Part shown: in pieces, positions 5,247 through 11,680 of the stretch
Layout: every line of letters starts with the position of its first letter
Position numbering within the stretch: position 1 is the stretch's first letter
From: Lachnospiraceae bacterium
GTDB taxonomy: Bacteria; Bacillota; Clostridia; Lachnospirales; Lachnospiraceae
DNA: 11,680 nt
Direction: 5' to 3'
NCBI GenBank assembly: GCA_009774345.1
Contig: VSNR01000136.1
Coordinates: forward strand, 1-11,680
Notes under the pieces: model-generated
The model's database searches: none
What the model was told of the DNA's origin: nothing
What the model saw: only the letters and a program-made list of their open reading frames with translations
Translations under genes and position numbers: made by a program

Positions 5247-7832
5247 ATGAATGAAGTGAAAGTGAACGGAGAAGATCTTGTATTTGGACTTGATATTGGC
5301 ACGAGGAGTGTTGTGGGTACGGTGGGCTACAGACAGGGAGACCGTTTTGTCGTGACAGCACAGGAAATCCGCCAGCATCAGACGCGTGCCATGCTCGATG
5401 GACAGATTCATGACATTAACAGAGTGGCAGCGACCATTGCGGATATCAGACAATCCTTGCAGGAGAAGATTGGTGTCAAGCTCGACGAAGTGTGTATAGC
5501 TGCTGCCGGGCGGGTACTCAAGACAGTGAATGTGCATGTGGATATGGACCTTGACCGGGAGCGCAATATTACAAAGGATGACATGAACAGTCTGATTTCA
5601 TTTGGCATTGAGCAGGCTTTTTCGGATTTTCAGGAAAAAAATGATATGGATATGCATTTTTACTGTGTAGGGTATTCTGTCGTGCGTTATTTTCTGAATG
5701 GTCTGTGGATGGGGCAGCCCGAACATCATAAGGCGCGCACGATCGGAGCGGATATGATCGCAACATTTCTGCCGGATGATGTCGTGGACGGTTTGTACAG
5801 CGCGGTAGAGCTTGCAGGTTTAAAGGTTGCGAATCTGACACTAGAACCGATTGCGGCCATCCGGGTTGCAATTCCAGAGAAGTTTCGGCTGTTAAACATT
5901 GCGATGGTCGATATTGGGGCAGGGACATCAGATATCTCGATCACGGCGGACGGAAATATCATTGCATTTGGCATGATTCCGCATGCGGGGGATTCGCTCA
6001 CAGAGATTTTGGCAAAGACATGCCTGATTGACTTTGGCACTGCTGAGATGATCAAGACAGCGGCGACACAGCAGGAAGAGATCGTGTATGAGGACATCAT
6101 GGGCATGGAGCAGACGATCACTGCCAAGGAGGTGATTGACATCTGCCAGCCTGAGATCGAGAAAATGGCAAAACTGGCTGCGGATACCGTCAGAGAACTA
6201 AATGGCGGCACACCGCCAAGCGCTGTGTTTATCGTTGGCGGCGGCGGTAAGATCAAAGGGTTTGATGACTTGATTGCCGCTGAGCTTGGTCTCGACCCCA
6301 AGCGTGTCGCGCTGCGCGGTGAGGAGATCATGCGGGATATTGATTTCCCGGAGGGCGCATTGCGGGATTCGACGATCATCACGCCGATTGGCATCTGTCT
6401 GACATACTATGACCAGTATAATAATTTTATCTATATCACCTTTAACGGAAATAAAGTAAAGCTGTACGACAACAATAAGCTCACGGTTACCGACGCGGCG
6501 ATACAGGCTGATTTTACGCGGGAGGGACTCTTCCCAAGACGCGGGGAGGAGCTGCGCTACAGCGTAAATGGACAGCCGCACATCACCAAGGGAGAGTACG
6601 GAGAGAGCGCGCATGTATATGTGAATGGCGAGGAGGTGAATCTCAGCCATAATATCAGGGCGAATGATATCATCGTGCTGGAGGAGGCGACACTCGGAGC
6701 GTCAGCACATGATAAGATTGCGGACGTTGCGGAATTTAGCGGAAGGATTCCCGTCCGCATCAACGGGGATGAGATGCAGCTTCCAAAGCCGGTGAAAGTC
6801 AATGGCGTTCCTGTGACAGAGGAGTACGAGATACAAAACGGCGATGAGATCGAGATTTCTACATCATACACCTACGAGGAACTGTTTGCATTTATGGATA
6901 TTTCGCCGGAGGATATGGTTTTGATTGTCAACGGGGAAAAGGTGGATGACACGATTGAGATCGTCGCTTCTGACCAGCTTGAGATCAGAAACCGCAAAGA
7001 GTATGAGCTGAAAGAAATTTACAAGGAATCTCAGAGAGAAGCCTTCAAGGAGTCTGTGAAGGAACAGGTTGCAAAAGCTGAGAAAATGAGGGAACAGGCT
7101 GCGGCAAAGGCGCATGAAGCTAAAAATCAGGCGGCAAAAAAGGAGGCAGCAGAGCCGGCGCAGGCAGAACAGCCCACGGAGGCGGCAGACCAAACGTCTG
7201 CTGAGCCAGAGACGTCTGCAAACTCCCAGACAGCAGCGCATCCGTCAGAACCATCTACAGAAAAAGCGGCAGAGCAAACGTCTGCTGTTGAGCCAGCGCA
7301 GACTGCCGAAGCATCGGCGGCTGATCAGGTGTCTGAGTCTGAGCCAGTGGCAGCGCCAACGCCAACGCCAGAACAGGAAACAGCTCCATCATCACAGTCA
7401 GCAGACAGTGAGCCGTCCGCAGAAACCGTAGAATCAACATCCGCAGAGCCAGCGCCGTCCGCGGCATCTACGATACCAGAAACAGCGTCCGCAAACGCAT
7501 CAACTCAGAGCGGACAGCAGGCAGAGCCTGTGAAGGATGCAAATGCAGCCAGCAGCACCAGGGGACACGGAACTTCAGCGCCGGAGGCAAGGAAACCCAA
7601 TATCCCCAAAACAGAGCCGGAGACAGGCAAGAAGATCATTGTCATTGTCAACCAAAAACCAATCGTGATGCGGGGCAAACAGAGCTATATGTTTGTGGAT
7701 ATCTTTGATTATATTGATTTTGATACCAGCAGAATGCGCGGTTCAGGGATTGCAACCCTTGTGAATGGAAGGGATGCGCAGTATACACAAGAACTCTATA
7801 ACGGAGACAAGATTGAGGTTTATTGGAAATAA
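5247..7832 (+). CDS. FtsA/PilM-like actin-fold ATPase with beta-grasp repeats
   Basis: This 861-residue protein is about twice the length of classical FtsA. Residues 10-390 form an actin-like ATPase: phosphate 1 motif FGLDIGTRSVVG (13-24), an FtsA-type inserted subdomain (about 80-180), phosphate 2 motif VDIGAGTSDISI (221-232) and adenosine motif IVGGGGKIKGF (329-339). After it come beta-grasp-like segments marked by VNG, then 13 residues later N/A-x-D-x-I/L-E/V-I, starting at V459, V518, V561 and V839. A charged coiled coil (582-633) and a linker rich in Ala, Glu, Pro, Ser, Thr and Gln (634-790) separate the last copy, which ends the protein. No signal peptide or membrane helix is seen, and the C-terminal amphipathic helix of FtsA is missing. 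GGGAG (5234-5238) precedes ATG 5247. A role in division or cell shape is inferred from the fold; I would not call it true FtsA. Confidence 0.85.
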   Translation: MNEVKVNGEDLVFGLDIGTRSVVGTVGYRQGDRFVVTAQEIRQHQTRAMLDGQIHDINRVAATIADIRQSLQEKIGVKLDEVCIAAAGRVLKTVNVHVDMDLDRERNITKDDMNSLISFGIEQAFSDFQEKNDMDMHFYCVGYSVVRYFLNGLWMGQPEHHKARTIGADMIATFLPDDVVDGLYSAVELAGLKVANLTLEPIAAIRVAIPEKFRLLNIAMVDIGAGTSDISITADGNIIAFGMIPHAGDSLTEILAKTCLIDFGTAEMIKTAATQQEEIVYEDIMGMEQTITAKEVIDICQPEIEKMAKLAADTVRELNGGTPPSAVFIVGGGGKIKGFDDLIAAELGLDPKRVALRGEEIMRDIDFPEGALRDSTIITPIGICLTYYDQYNNFIYITFNGNKVKLYDNNKLTVTDAAIQADFTREGLFPRRGEELRYSVNGQPHITKGEYGESAHVYVNGEEVNLSHNIRANDIIVLEEATLGASAHDKIADVAEFSGRIPVRINGDEMQLPKPVKVNGVPVTEEYEIQNGDEIEISTSYTYEELFAFMDISPEDMVLIVNGEKVDDTIEIVASDQLEIRNRKEYELKEIYKESQREAFKESVKEQVAKAEKMREQAAAKAHEAKNQAAKKEAAEPAQAEQPTEAADQTSAEPETSANSQTAAHPSEPSTEKAAEQTSAVEPAQTAEASAADQVSESEPVAAPTPTPEQETAPSSQSADSEPSAETVESTSAEPAPSAASTIPETASANASTQSGQQAEPVKDANAASSTRGHGTSAPEARKPNIPKTEPETGKKIIVIVNQKPIVMRGKQSYMFVDIFDYIDFDTSRMRGSGIATLVNGRDAQYTQELYNGDKIEVYWK
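7146..7616 (+). repeat. Low-complexity linker-coding region in the FtsA-like gene
   Basis: The region encodes about 157 residues made mostly of Ala, Glu, Ser, Pro, Thr and Gln, with recurring words such as Q-T-S-A, A-E-P, S-E-P and T-P-T-P. At DNA level CAAACGTCTGCTG occurs exactly at 7191-7203 and again at 7275-7287, 84 bp apart, and GCCAACGCCAACGCCA is a short tandem repeat. It should be disordered and may vary in length between strains. The frame stays open throughout. Confidence 0.8.
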
Positions 7833-7865
7833 GCATAAAAATATGCATAAAAGAGGAAGAATCAT

Positions 7866-8663
7866 ATGAGAATGTGCAGTATAGCCAGCGGAAGCAGTGG
7901 AAATTGTATCTATATCGGTACGGATGCCACACATCTTCTGGTAGATGTAGGAATCAGCTGTAAGCGGACGCTGGAAGGACTTCATCAGCTGGGACTTACC
8001 GGAAAAGAGCTTGATGGAATCCTAATCACACATGAGCACTCAGATCACATTAGTGGTCTGGGTGTGATTTGTAGAAAATTCGGCATACCAATCTATGCGA
8101 CAGAGAGAACCATAGCCGCCATTAAGAAAGTGAGTAATCTGGGTGCGATAGAGGACTCACTTTTTCACGCAGTGAAAGCGGATGAAAAATTTATTCTAAA
8201 AGATATCACCGTCAATCCCATGAGGATTTCGCATGATGCGGCGCAGCCGGTGGCATACCGTTTTCAATATGGAAACAGGCGGATGGCAGTGGCGACAGAC
8301 TTGGGGATGTACGATGAATATACCGTTGAGAGTCTCAAAGGCATGGATGTGCTGCTGCTCGAGGCAAATCACGATATCCATATGCTGCAAGTAGGGCCCT
8401 ATCCGTATGCGCTGAAACAGCGTATTTTAGGAAAAAGGGGACATTTGTCCAATGAGCTTTCCGGCAGGCTGTTGAGCAGGCTGCTGCACGATAAGCTAAG
8501 AACTGTATTTCTGGGGCATCTGAGCAAGGAAAACAATCTGGCGGAGCTGGCTTATGAGACGGTGCGCCTTGAGATTTCGATGGCGGATAATCCCTACAAG
8601 CCGGATGATTTCCCTATTTATGTGGCAAATCGCAGTGAACTGTCACAATTGGTTGAAATTTAG
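7866..8663 (+). CDS. Metallo-beta-lactamase-fold hydrolase, YycJ/WalJ type
   Basis: The 265-residue protein begins with the S-G-S-S-G-N motif typical of the YycJ/WalJ family. It has the metal-binding T-H-E-H-S-D-H box (55-61), a later H123 (I-S-H-D-A), D145 (A-T-D-L-G), the E-A-N-H-D segment (166-170) and the G-H-L-S-K-E-N-N motif (217-224). Family members are cytoplasmic, and YycJ has been linked to DNA repair nuclease activity and to cell-wall/division coordination. The exact substrate cannot be read from sequence. In bacilli the gene sits with the WalRK two-component system; here it follows the FtsA-like gene after 33 bp. AGAGGAAG (7852-7859) is its ribosome binding site. A second ATG two codons downstream (7872) is possible but less well spaced. 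Confidence 0.9.
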   Translation: MRMCSIASGSSGNCIYIGTDATHLLVDVGISCKRTLEGLHQLGLTGKELDGILITHEHSDHISGLGVICRKFGIPIYATERTIAAIKKVSNLGAIEDSLFHAVKADEKFILKDITVNPMRISHDAAQPVAYRFQYGNRRMAVATDLGMYDEYTVESLKGMDVLLLEANHDIHMLQVGPYPYALKQRILGKRGHLSNELSGRLLSRLLHDKLRTVFLGHLSKENNLAELAYETVRLEISMADNPYKPDDFPIYVANRSELSQLVEI

Positions 8664-8681
8664 GCGGATATTCAGTATGAT
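8653..8681 (+). promoter_or_regulatory. Sigma-A-type promoter for the ACT/UPF0210 pair
   Basis: TTGAAA (8653-8658) and TATGAT (8676-8681) are spaced by exactly 17 bp, each matching consensus at 5 of 6 positions. The -35 lies in the last codons of the hydrolase gene. Transcription would start near 8688, about 20 nt before the ACT gene, just upstream of its AGGAG ribosome binding site (8694-8698). Confidence 0.65.
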
Positions 8682-8707
8682 AAAAAAAGAGATAGGAGTA
8701 AAATTTT

Positions 8708-8980
8708 ATGAAAAAAACGATTATTACAGTAGTAGGGAAGGATACAGTGGGTATTATCGCAAAGGTTTGTACATATTTAGCCGAGAACAAGATTAATATT
8801 CTTGATATCTCACAGACCATAGTAGACGATTATTTTAATATGATGATGATTGCAGATATGAGTCAGTCCGTCAAGTCTGTCAGCGAGGTCTCGGATAATC
8901 TCGACAAGCTTGGCGAGGAGATTGGTGTCATTATCAGATGCCAGCGGGAAGAGATTTTCAACAGTATGCACCGGTTATAG
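8708..8980 (+). CDS. ACT-domain protein, UPF0237 family
   Basis: The 90-residue protein is a single ACT domain: VVGKDTVGIIAKV (8-20), the N-I-N-I-L-D-I-S-Q-T strand after the first helix, and the D-D-Y-F-N-M-M-M strand. ACT domains usually bind amino acids or other small ligands and regulate a partner. Because there is no catalytic domain here, it is probably a free-standing sensor. It is encoded 15 bp before the UPF0210 gene, a pairing conserved in many Firmicutes and archaea, so the two likely act together. The ligand is unknown. AGGAG at 8694-8698 supports the start, and an independent promoter precedes it. Confidence 0.92.
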   Translation: MKKTIITVVGKDTVGIIAKVCTYLAENKINILDISQTIVDDYFNMMMIADMSQSVKSVSEVSDNLDKLGEEIGVIIRCQREEIFNSMHRL

Positions 8981-8995
8981 GAGGACATTCGAGAG

Positions 8996-10360
8996 ATGAT
9001 TAATATCAATGAAGTGTTAGAGACGAATAAGATGATTGAGAAGGAGAATCTCGATGTCAGGACAATCACGCTGGGCATTAGTCTGCTGGACTGTATTGAC
9101 GCGGATTTAGACCGTCTGAATGACAAGATCTACAACAAGATTACCACCGTGGCAAAGGACTTGGTGGCAGTCGGTGAGCAGATTGAAAAGGAATTTGGGA
9201 TTCCGATTGTCAATAAGCGGATATCCGTCACGCCGATTGCGCTTGTGGGCGGTTCTGCATGTAAGACTGCCGAAGATTTTGTGACGATAGCAAAGACACT
9301 CGACCGCGCAAGGAAGGATGTCGGCGTGAATTTCCTCGGCGGCTATTCCGCGCTGGTCTCAAAGGGGATGACAAAGGCAGATGAACTGCTGCTGCGCTCG
9401 ATTCCGCAGGCGCTTGCCCAGACGGAGCTTGTGTGCAGCTCGGTCAATCTCGGATCAACGAAGACAGGAATTGATATGGATGCGGTGCGGCTGATGGGTG
9501 ATATCATCAAAGAAACCGCAGAGCGCACCAAAGATCAGGATTCGATCGGATGTTCAAAGCTTGTCGTGTTCTGCAATGCGCCCGACGACAATCCGTTTAT
9601 GGCAGGGGCTTTTCACGGCGTCACAGAGGCGGATGCGATCATCAATGTGGGCGTCAGCGGTCCCGGTGTGGTGAAGAACGCGTTAGAGAGCGTGCGCGGA
9701 GAAAGTTTTGAGGTGCTCTGCGAGACGATCAAAAAGACCGCGTTCAAGGTGACGCGGGTCGGACAGCTCGTCGCGCAGGAGGCATCCAAGCGCCTTGGTG
9801 TGCCTTTTGGCATTGTGGATTTGTCGCTTGCGCCGACGCCTGCGATCGGAGACAGCGTGGCGGATATTTTGTGCGAGATCGGATTGGAGTATGCAGGTGC
9901 ACCGGGAACGACAGCGGCGCTGGCATTGCTGAATGACCAAGTGAAAAAGGGCGGTGTGATGGCATCCTCCTATGTGGGAGGATTAAGTGGTGCTTTTATT
10001 CCCGTCAGTGAAGATCAGGGAATGATTGACGCAGTTAACGCAGGGGCGCTCACGATAGAGAAGCTCGAGGCGATGACCTGCGTCTGCTCGGTAGGGCTGG
10101 ATATGATTGCAATTCCGGGTGATACCAAGCCCACGACCATCGCAGGCATCATTGCCGATGAACTTGCGATCGGCATGGTCAATCAAAAGACAACGGCTGT
10201 GCGCATCATTCCTGTGATTGGCAAGACAGTGGGAGACAGCGCAGAGTTTGGCGGACTGCTTGGCCATGCGCCGATCATGCCTGTCAACCCGTTCTCATGT
10301 GATGCTTTTGTAAACCGCGGCGGCAGGATTCCAGCACCGATTCATAGTTTTAAAAATTAG
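8996..10360 (+). CDS. UPF0210 (DUF711, PFL-like) family protein
   Basis: The 454-residue protein is full length for UPF0210/DUF711. Recognisable segments are V-R-T-I-T-L-G-I-S-L-L-D (21-32), T-P-I-A-L-V-G-G-S-A, a G-V-N-F-L-G-G-Y-S-A-L segment, N-V-G-V-S-G-P-G-V, S-L-A-P-T-P-A-I-G-D-S and the C-terminal N-R-G-G-R-I-P-A-P. The family has a fold related to pyruvate formate-lyase and is annotated 'PFL family', but I see no canonical glycyl-radical C-terminal signature, so enzymatic activity should not be assumed. AGGAGG (8979-8984) overlaps the ACT stop codon, so the two genes are tightly coupled. The 3' end overlaps tmcAL on the other strand by 11 bp, and a terminator-like hairpin follows. Confidence 0.93.
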   Translation: MININEVLETNKMIEKENLDVRTITLGISLLDCIDADLDRLNDKIYNKITTVAKDLVAVGEQIEKEFGIPIVNKRISVTPIALVGGSACKTAEDFVTIAKTLDRARKDVGVNFLGGYSALVSKGMTKADELLLRSIPQALAQTELVCSSVNLGSTKTGIDMDAVRLMGDIIKETAERTKDQDSIGCSKLVVFCNAPDDNPFMAGAFHGVTEADAIINVGVSGPGVVKNALESVRGESFEVLCETIKKTAFKVTRVGQLVAQEASKRLGVPFGIVDLSLAPTPAIGDSVADILCEIGLEYAGAPGTTAALALLNDQVKKGGVMASSYVGGLSGAFIPVSEDQGMIDAVNAGALTIEKLEAMTCVCSVGLDMIAIPGDTKPTTIAGIIADELAIGMVNQKTTAVRIIPVIGKTVGDSAEFGGLLGHAPIMPVNPFSCDAFVNRGGRIPAPIHSFKN

Positions 10361-11606
10361 TGATGAGCTGGCGGGTCAGTTCATTGCAGCGAAGAATGGC
10401 GGAGGTCTGACCTGTCAGGCGCCGCCTTTTTTGTTGAGAAATACTATCATATATATCGGCGGCGTGGAGATCAGCCTGCAAGGACATCCGCGCTGCGCCG
10501 TCAAGCTGTTTTAAAGCCATAGCAGGTTTGGTGATAACAGGAACAGAAGCGTTTGCTTTGATGGCTTTTAACAGATGCTTTCCATGTTCACTGAAGCCAA
10601 GAAGCCGCGCATACTGGGTGTAATCCTTGTGTTTCAGGGTATCTGCATTCTCCTGTGTCATGTCCAGCAGAATGTGCATCAGACTGCGGCAGATGCGGGT
10701 GTAGGTCAGATTTTTGGACTTGCACTGCATTGCAAAATCTTCAAATGACAAATACGCAGGCAGATGGCGGTACAGCGTGTGAGAGAGCTGTTTTCCAATA
10801 TCATAATACGGCGCGAAAGCGTCTTTGCCGCTGGCATCGCGCAGCAGTTTATACAACAATATTTCAGAAAAATCTTCGGTGAATAAAAAATCCTGCTGGG
10901 ACAGCAGCGAATAGACATTAGCCGGCACATGGGGGCTTGCTGCCGCGGCAGTCGCGCTGTGCTCAAGCGCACTGCGCAACGCATTTGCCGAGACAAAATG
11001 GTTGGTATCAAGAACATCTGAGGCGTAGCCTTCGCCTTTTCGCGCGAGTGTCGCCGGCTGGATAGCGCTGTTTCGCTGGAGGAGGGCTTTGACATACTCG
11101 ATGCCTAGGATATTATTGGGGGCGTTTAAGAGCATATCGGTATCCTTTTCAGGAAACAGTGCAGCGACAGCGCGGGCTCTGGCAGCAGGAAAGGAGCAGC
11201 CCTGTTTCAGAAAAACGTTCAACAGGGATTGATATTGACAAGACTCGCTCGCGATGATGCGGGCGCAGTCTGAAATCAGTGATAGATCACCACATTCACT
11301 GCCAAAATGCAGGGAATCGACCACGCCCAGCTTGTCGATCAGAGACACTGCGCCCTGAGCAAAGTACTCTGCGCTGCCAAGTGCAAAGTATACAGGCAGT
11401 TCAAAGACCAGATCGGCGCCATTTGCAAGTGCCATCTGGCAGCGCTGGTACTTATCGACAATGGCTGGAATACCGCGCTGCATGAAGTCGCCGCTAAGAA
11501 CGACAACAATCCAATCGGCGTGCTCTGCCGTGCGAATGGTACGAAGCTGGTATAAATGTCCGTTGTGGAACGGATTGTATTCGGCGATGACGGCTGTTAC
11601 TTTCAT
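10350..11606 (-). CDS. tmcAL: tRNA(Met) cytidine acetate ligase TmcAL
   Basis: TmcAL (YlbM family) uses ATP and acetate to form N4-acetylcytidine at the wobble base C34 of elongator tRNA-Met. The 418-residue protein opens with A-E-Y-N-P-F-H-N-G-H (8-17), whose H-N-G-H is the nucleotidyltransferase HxGH motif. Next come L-S-G-D-F-M-Q-R-G (37-45), F-G-S-E (101-104), N-N-I-L-G-I-E-Y-V-K-A-L (164-175), the K-G-E-G-Y segment (190-194) and S-A-N-A-L-R (206-211), all in family order. The start at 11606 has AAAGG (complement of 11616-11620) nine bases upstream and a promoter behind it. Its last codons overlap the convergent UPF0210 gene. Length is normal and nothing is broken. Confidence 0.93.
   Translation of the reverse strand: MKVTAVIAEYNPFHNGHLYQLRTIRTAEHADWIVVVLSGDFMQRGIPAIVDKYQRCQMALANGADLVFELPVYFALGSAEYFAQGAVSLIDKLGVVDSLHFGSECGDLSLISDCARIIASESCQYQSLLNVFLKQGCSFPAARARAVAALFPEKDTDMLLNAPNNILGIEYVKALLQRNSAIQPATLARKGEGYASDVLDTNHFVSANALRSALEHSATAAAASPHVPANVYSLLSQQDFLFTEDFSEILLYKLLRDASGKDAFAPYYDIGKQLSHTLYRHLPAYLSFEDFAMQCKSKNLTYTRICRSLMHILLDMTQENADTLKHKDYTQYARLLGFSEHGKHLLKAIKANASVPVITKPAMALKQLDGAARMSLQADLHAADIYDSISQQKRRRLTGQTSAILRCNELTRQLITNF
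10398..10432 (+). terminator. Probable intrinsic terminator of the ACT/UPF0210 operon
   Basis: GGCGG (10398-10402) pairs with CCGCC (10422-10426), directly followed by six T residues (10427-10432). Between them CTGA and TCAG (10407-10410 and 10415-10418) can form an upper stem, leaving an internal loop. The element starts 37 bp after the UPF0210 stop. It lies inside the 3' coding part of the opposing tmcAL gene, where it encodes K-K-R-R-R, so base composition alone could create it. Confidence 0.5.
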
Positions 11607-11646
11607 TTATAAATACCTTTCATGATATATCAATTGTGTGAGGAAC

Positions 11647-11675
11647 ATTTTATCATAAGGATATTGAAAAGTCAC
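11647..11675 (-). promoter_or_regulatory. Extended -10 promoter of tmcAL
   Basis: On the minus strand GTGACT (complement of 11670-11675) and TAAAAT (complement of 11647-11652) are 17 bp apart. The -10 is preceded by T-G-A, which gives an extended -10. Matches to consensus are 4/6 and 5/6. The start of transcription would fall near 11640, about 34 nt before the tmcAL ATG. Confidence 0.6.
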
Positions 11676-11680
11676 GCATT

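Noticed and set aside
4767..5537. 256-codon open frame on the minus strand
   Set aside because: It lies opposite coaE and the FtsA-like gene, has no recognisable domain and no ribosome binding site; a shadow of the coding strand.
5726..6394. 222-codon open frame on the minus strand
   Set aside because: It mirrors the conserved actin-fold coding region and shows no family features.
7114..7431. 105-codon Arg/Gln/Lys-rich frame on the plus strand
   Set aside because: It is the second frame of the low-complexity linker; its composition follows from the repeated codons.
7833..7850. GCATA/TATGC hairpin after the FtsA-like gene as a terminator
   Set aside because: Only 5 bp, A-T rich, and without a T-run; the hydrolase gene follows at once.
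8996..10360. Functional pyruvate formate-lyase
   Set aside because: The sequence matches UPF0210/DUF711, not PflB, and no glycyl-radical signature is seen.

Overview
The window looks like an ordinary chromosomal stretch from a Gram-positive anaerobe of class Clostridia, most likely a Lachnospiraceae relative. This is inferred from AGGAG-type ribosome binding sites, tight same-strand operons, moderate GC content, and the protein types present: a KhpA-RimM-TrmD ribosome/tRNA cluster, a YycJ-type metallo-hydrolase, the ACT/UPF0210 pair, TmcAL, and a very long FtsA-like protein. No tRNA, rRNA, insertion sequence, phage gene or CRISPR array was seen.

Layout. Positions 1-1455 (+) hold the tail of khpA, an intrinsic-terminator-like hairpin, rimM and trmD. 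The expected next gene, rplS, is absent. Instead there is a 191-bp gap with a candidate promoter and a structured leader, followed by a small membrane-anchored zinc-finger protein of anti-sigma type. That gene lies 6 bp from polA. polA, coaE and the FtsA-like gene (1962-7832, +) follow with gaps of only 3 bp, and a YycJ/WalJ-type hydrolase follows 33 bp later. A good sigma-A-type promoter overlaps the end of the hydrolase gene and drives an ACT-domain protein and its usual partner, a UPF0210 (PFL-like) protein. tmcAL is on the minus strand, converges on the UPF0210 gene with an 11-bp overlap, and has its own extended -10 promoter near the right edge.

How the genes fit together. RimM, TrmD and TmcAL serve ribosome assembly and tRNA modification. 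PolA makes DNA, CoaE finishes coenzyme A, and the FtsA-like ATPase and YycJ-type hydrolase suggest division or cell-wall functions. The ACT/UPF0210 pair is widely conserved but has no established function.

Most unusual points. First, PolA keeps an intact polymerase domain, but its 5'-nuclease domain has lost most metal ligands by substitution and two in-frame deletions, and its 3'-5' exonuclease site is also gone, so it should be a polymerase without nuclease activity. Second, the FtsA-like protein carries four copies of a TGS/ThiS-like beta-grasp half-motif with constant spacing, the last placed beyond a coiled coil and a roughly 155-residue disordered linker. Third, an orphan membrane zinc-finger protein with a long structured leader is coupled to this altered polA. 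No completely new multi-gene system is evident.
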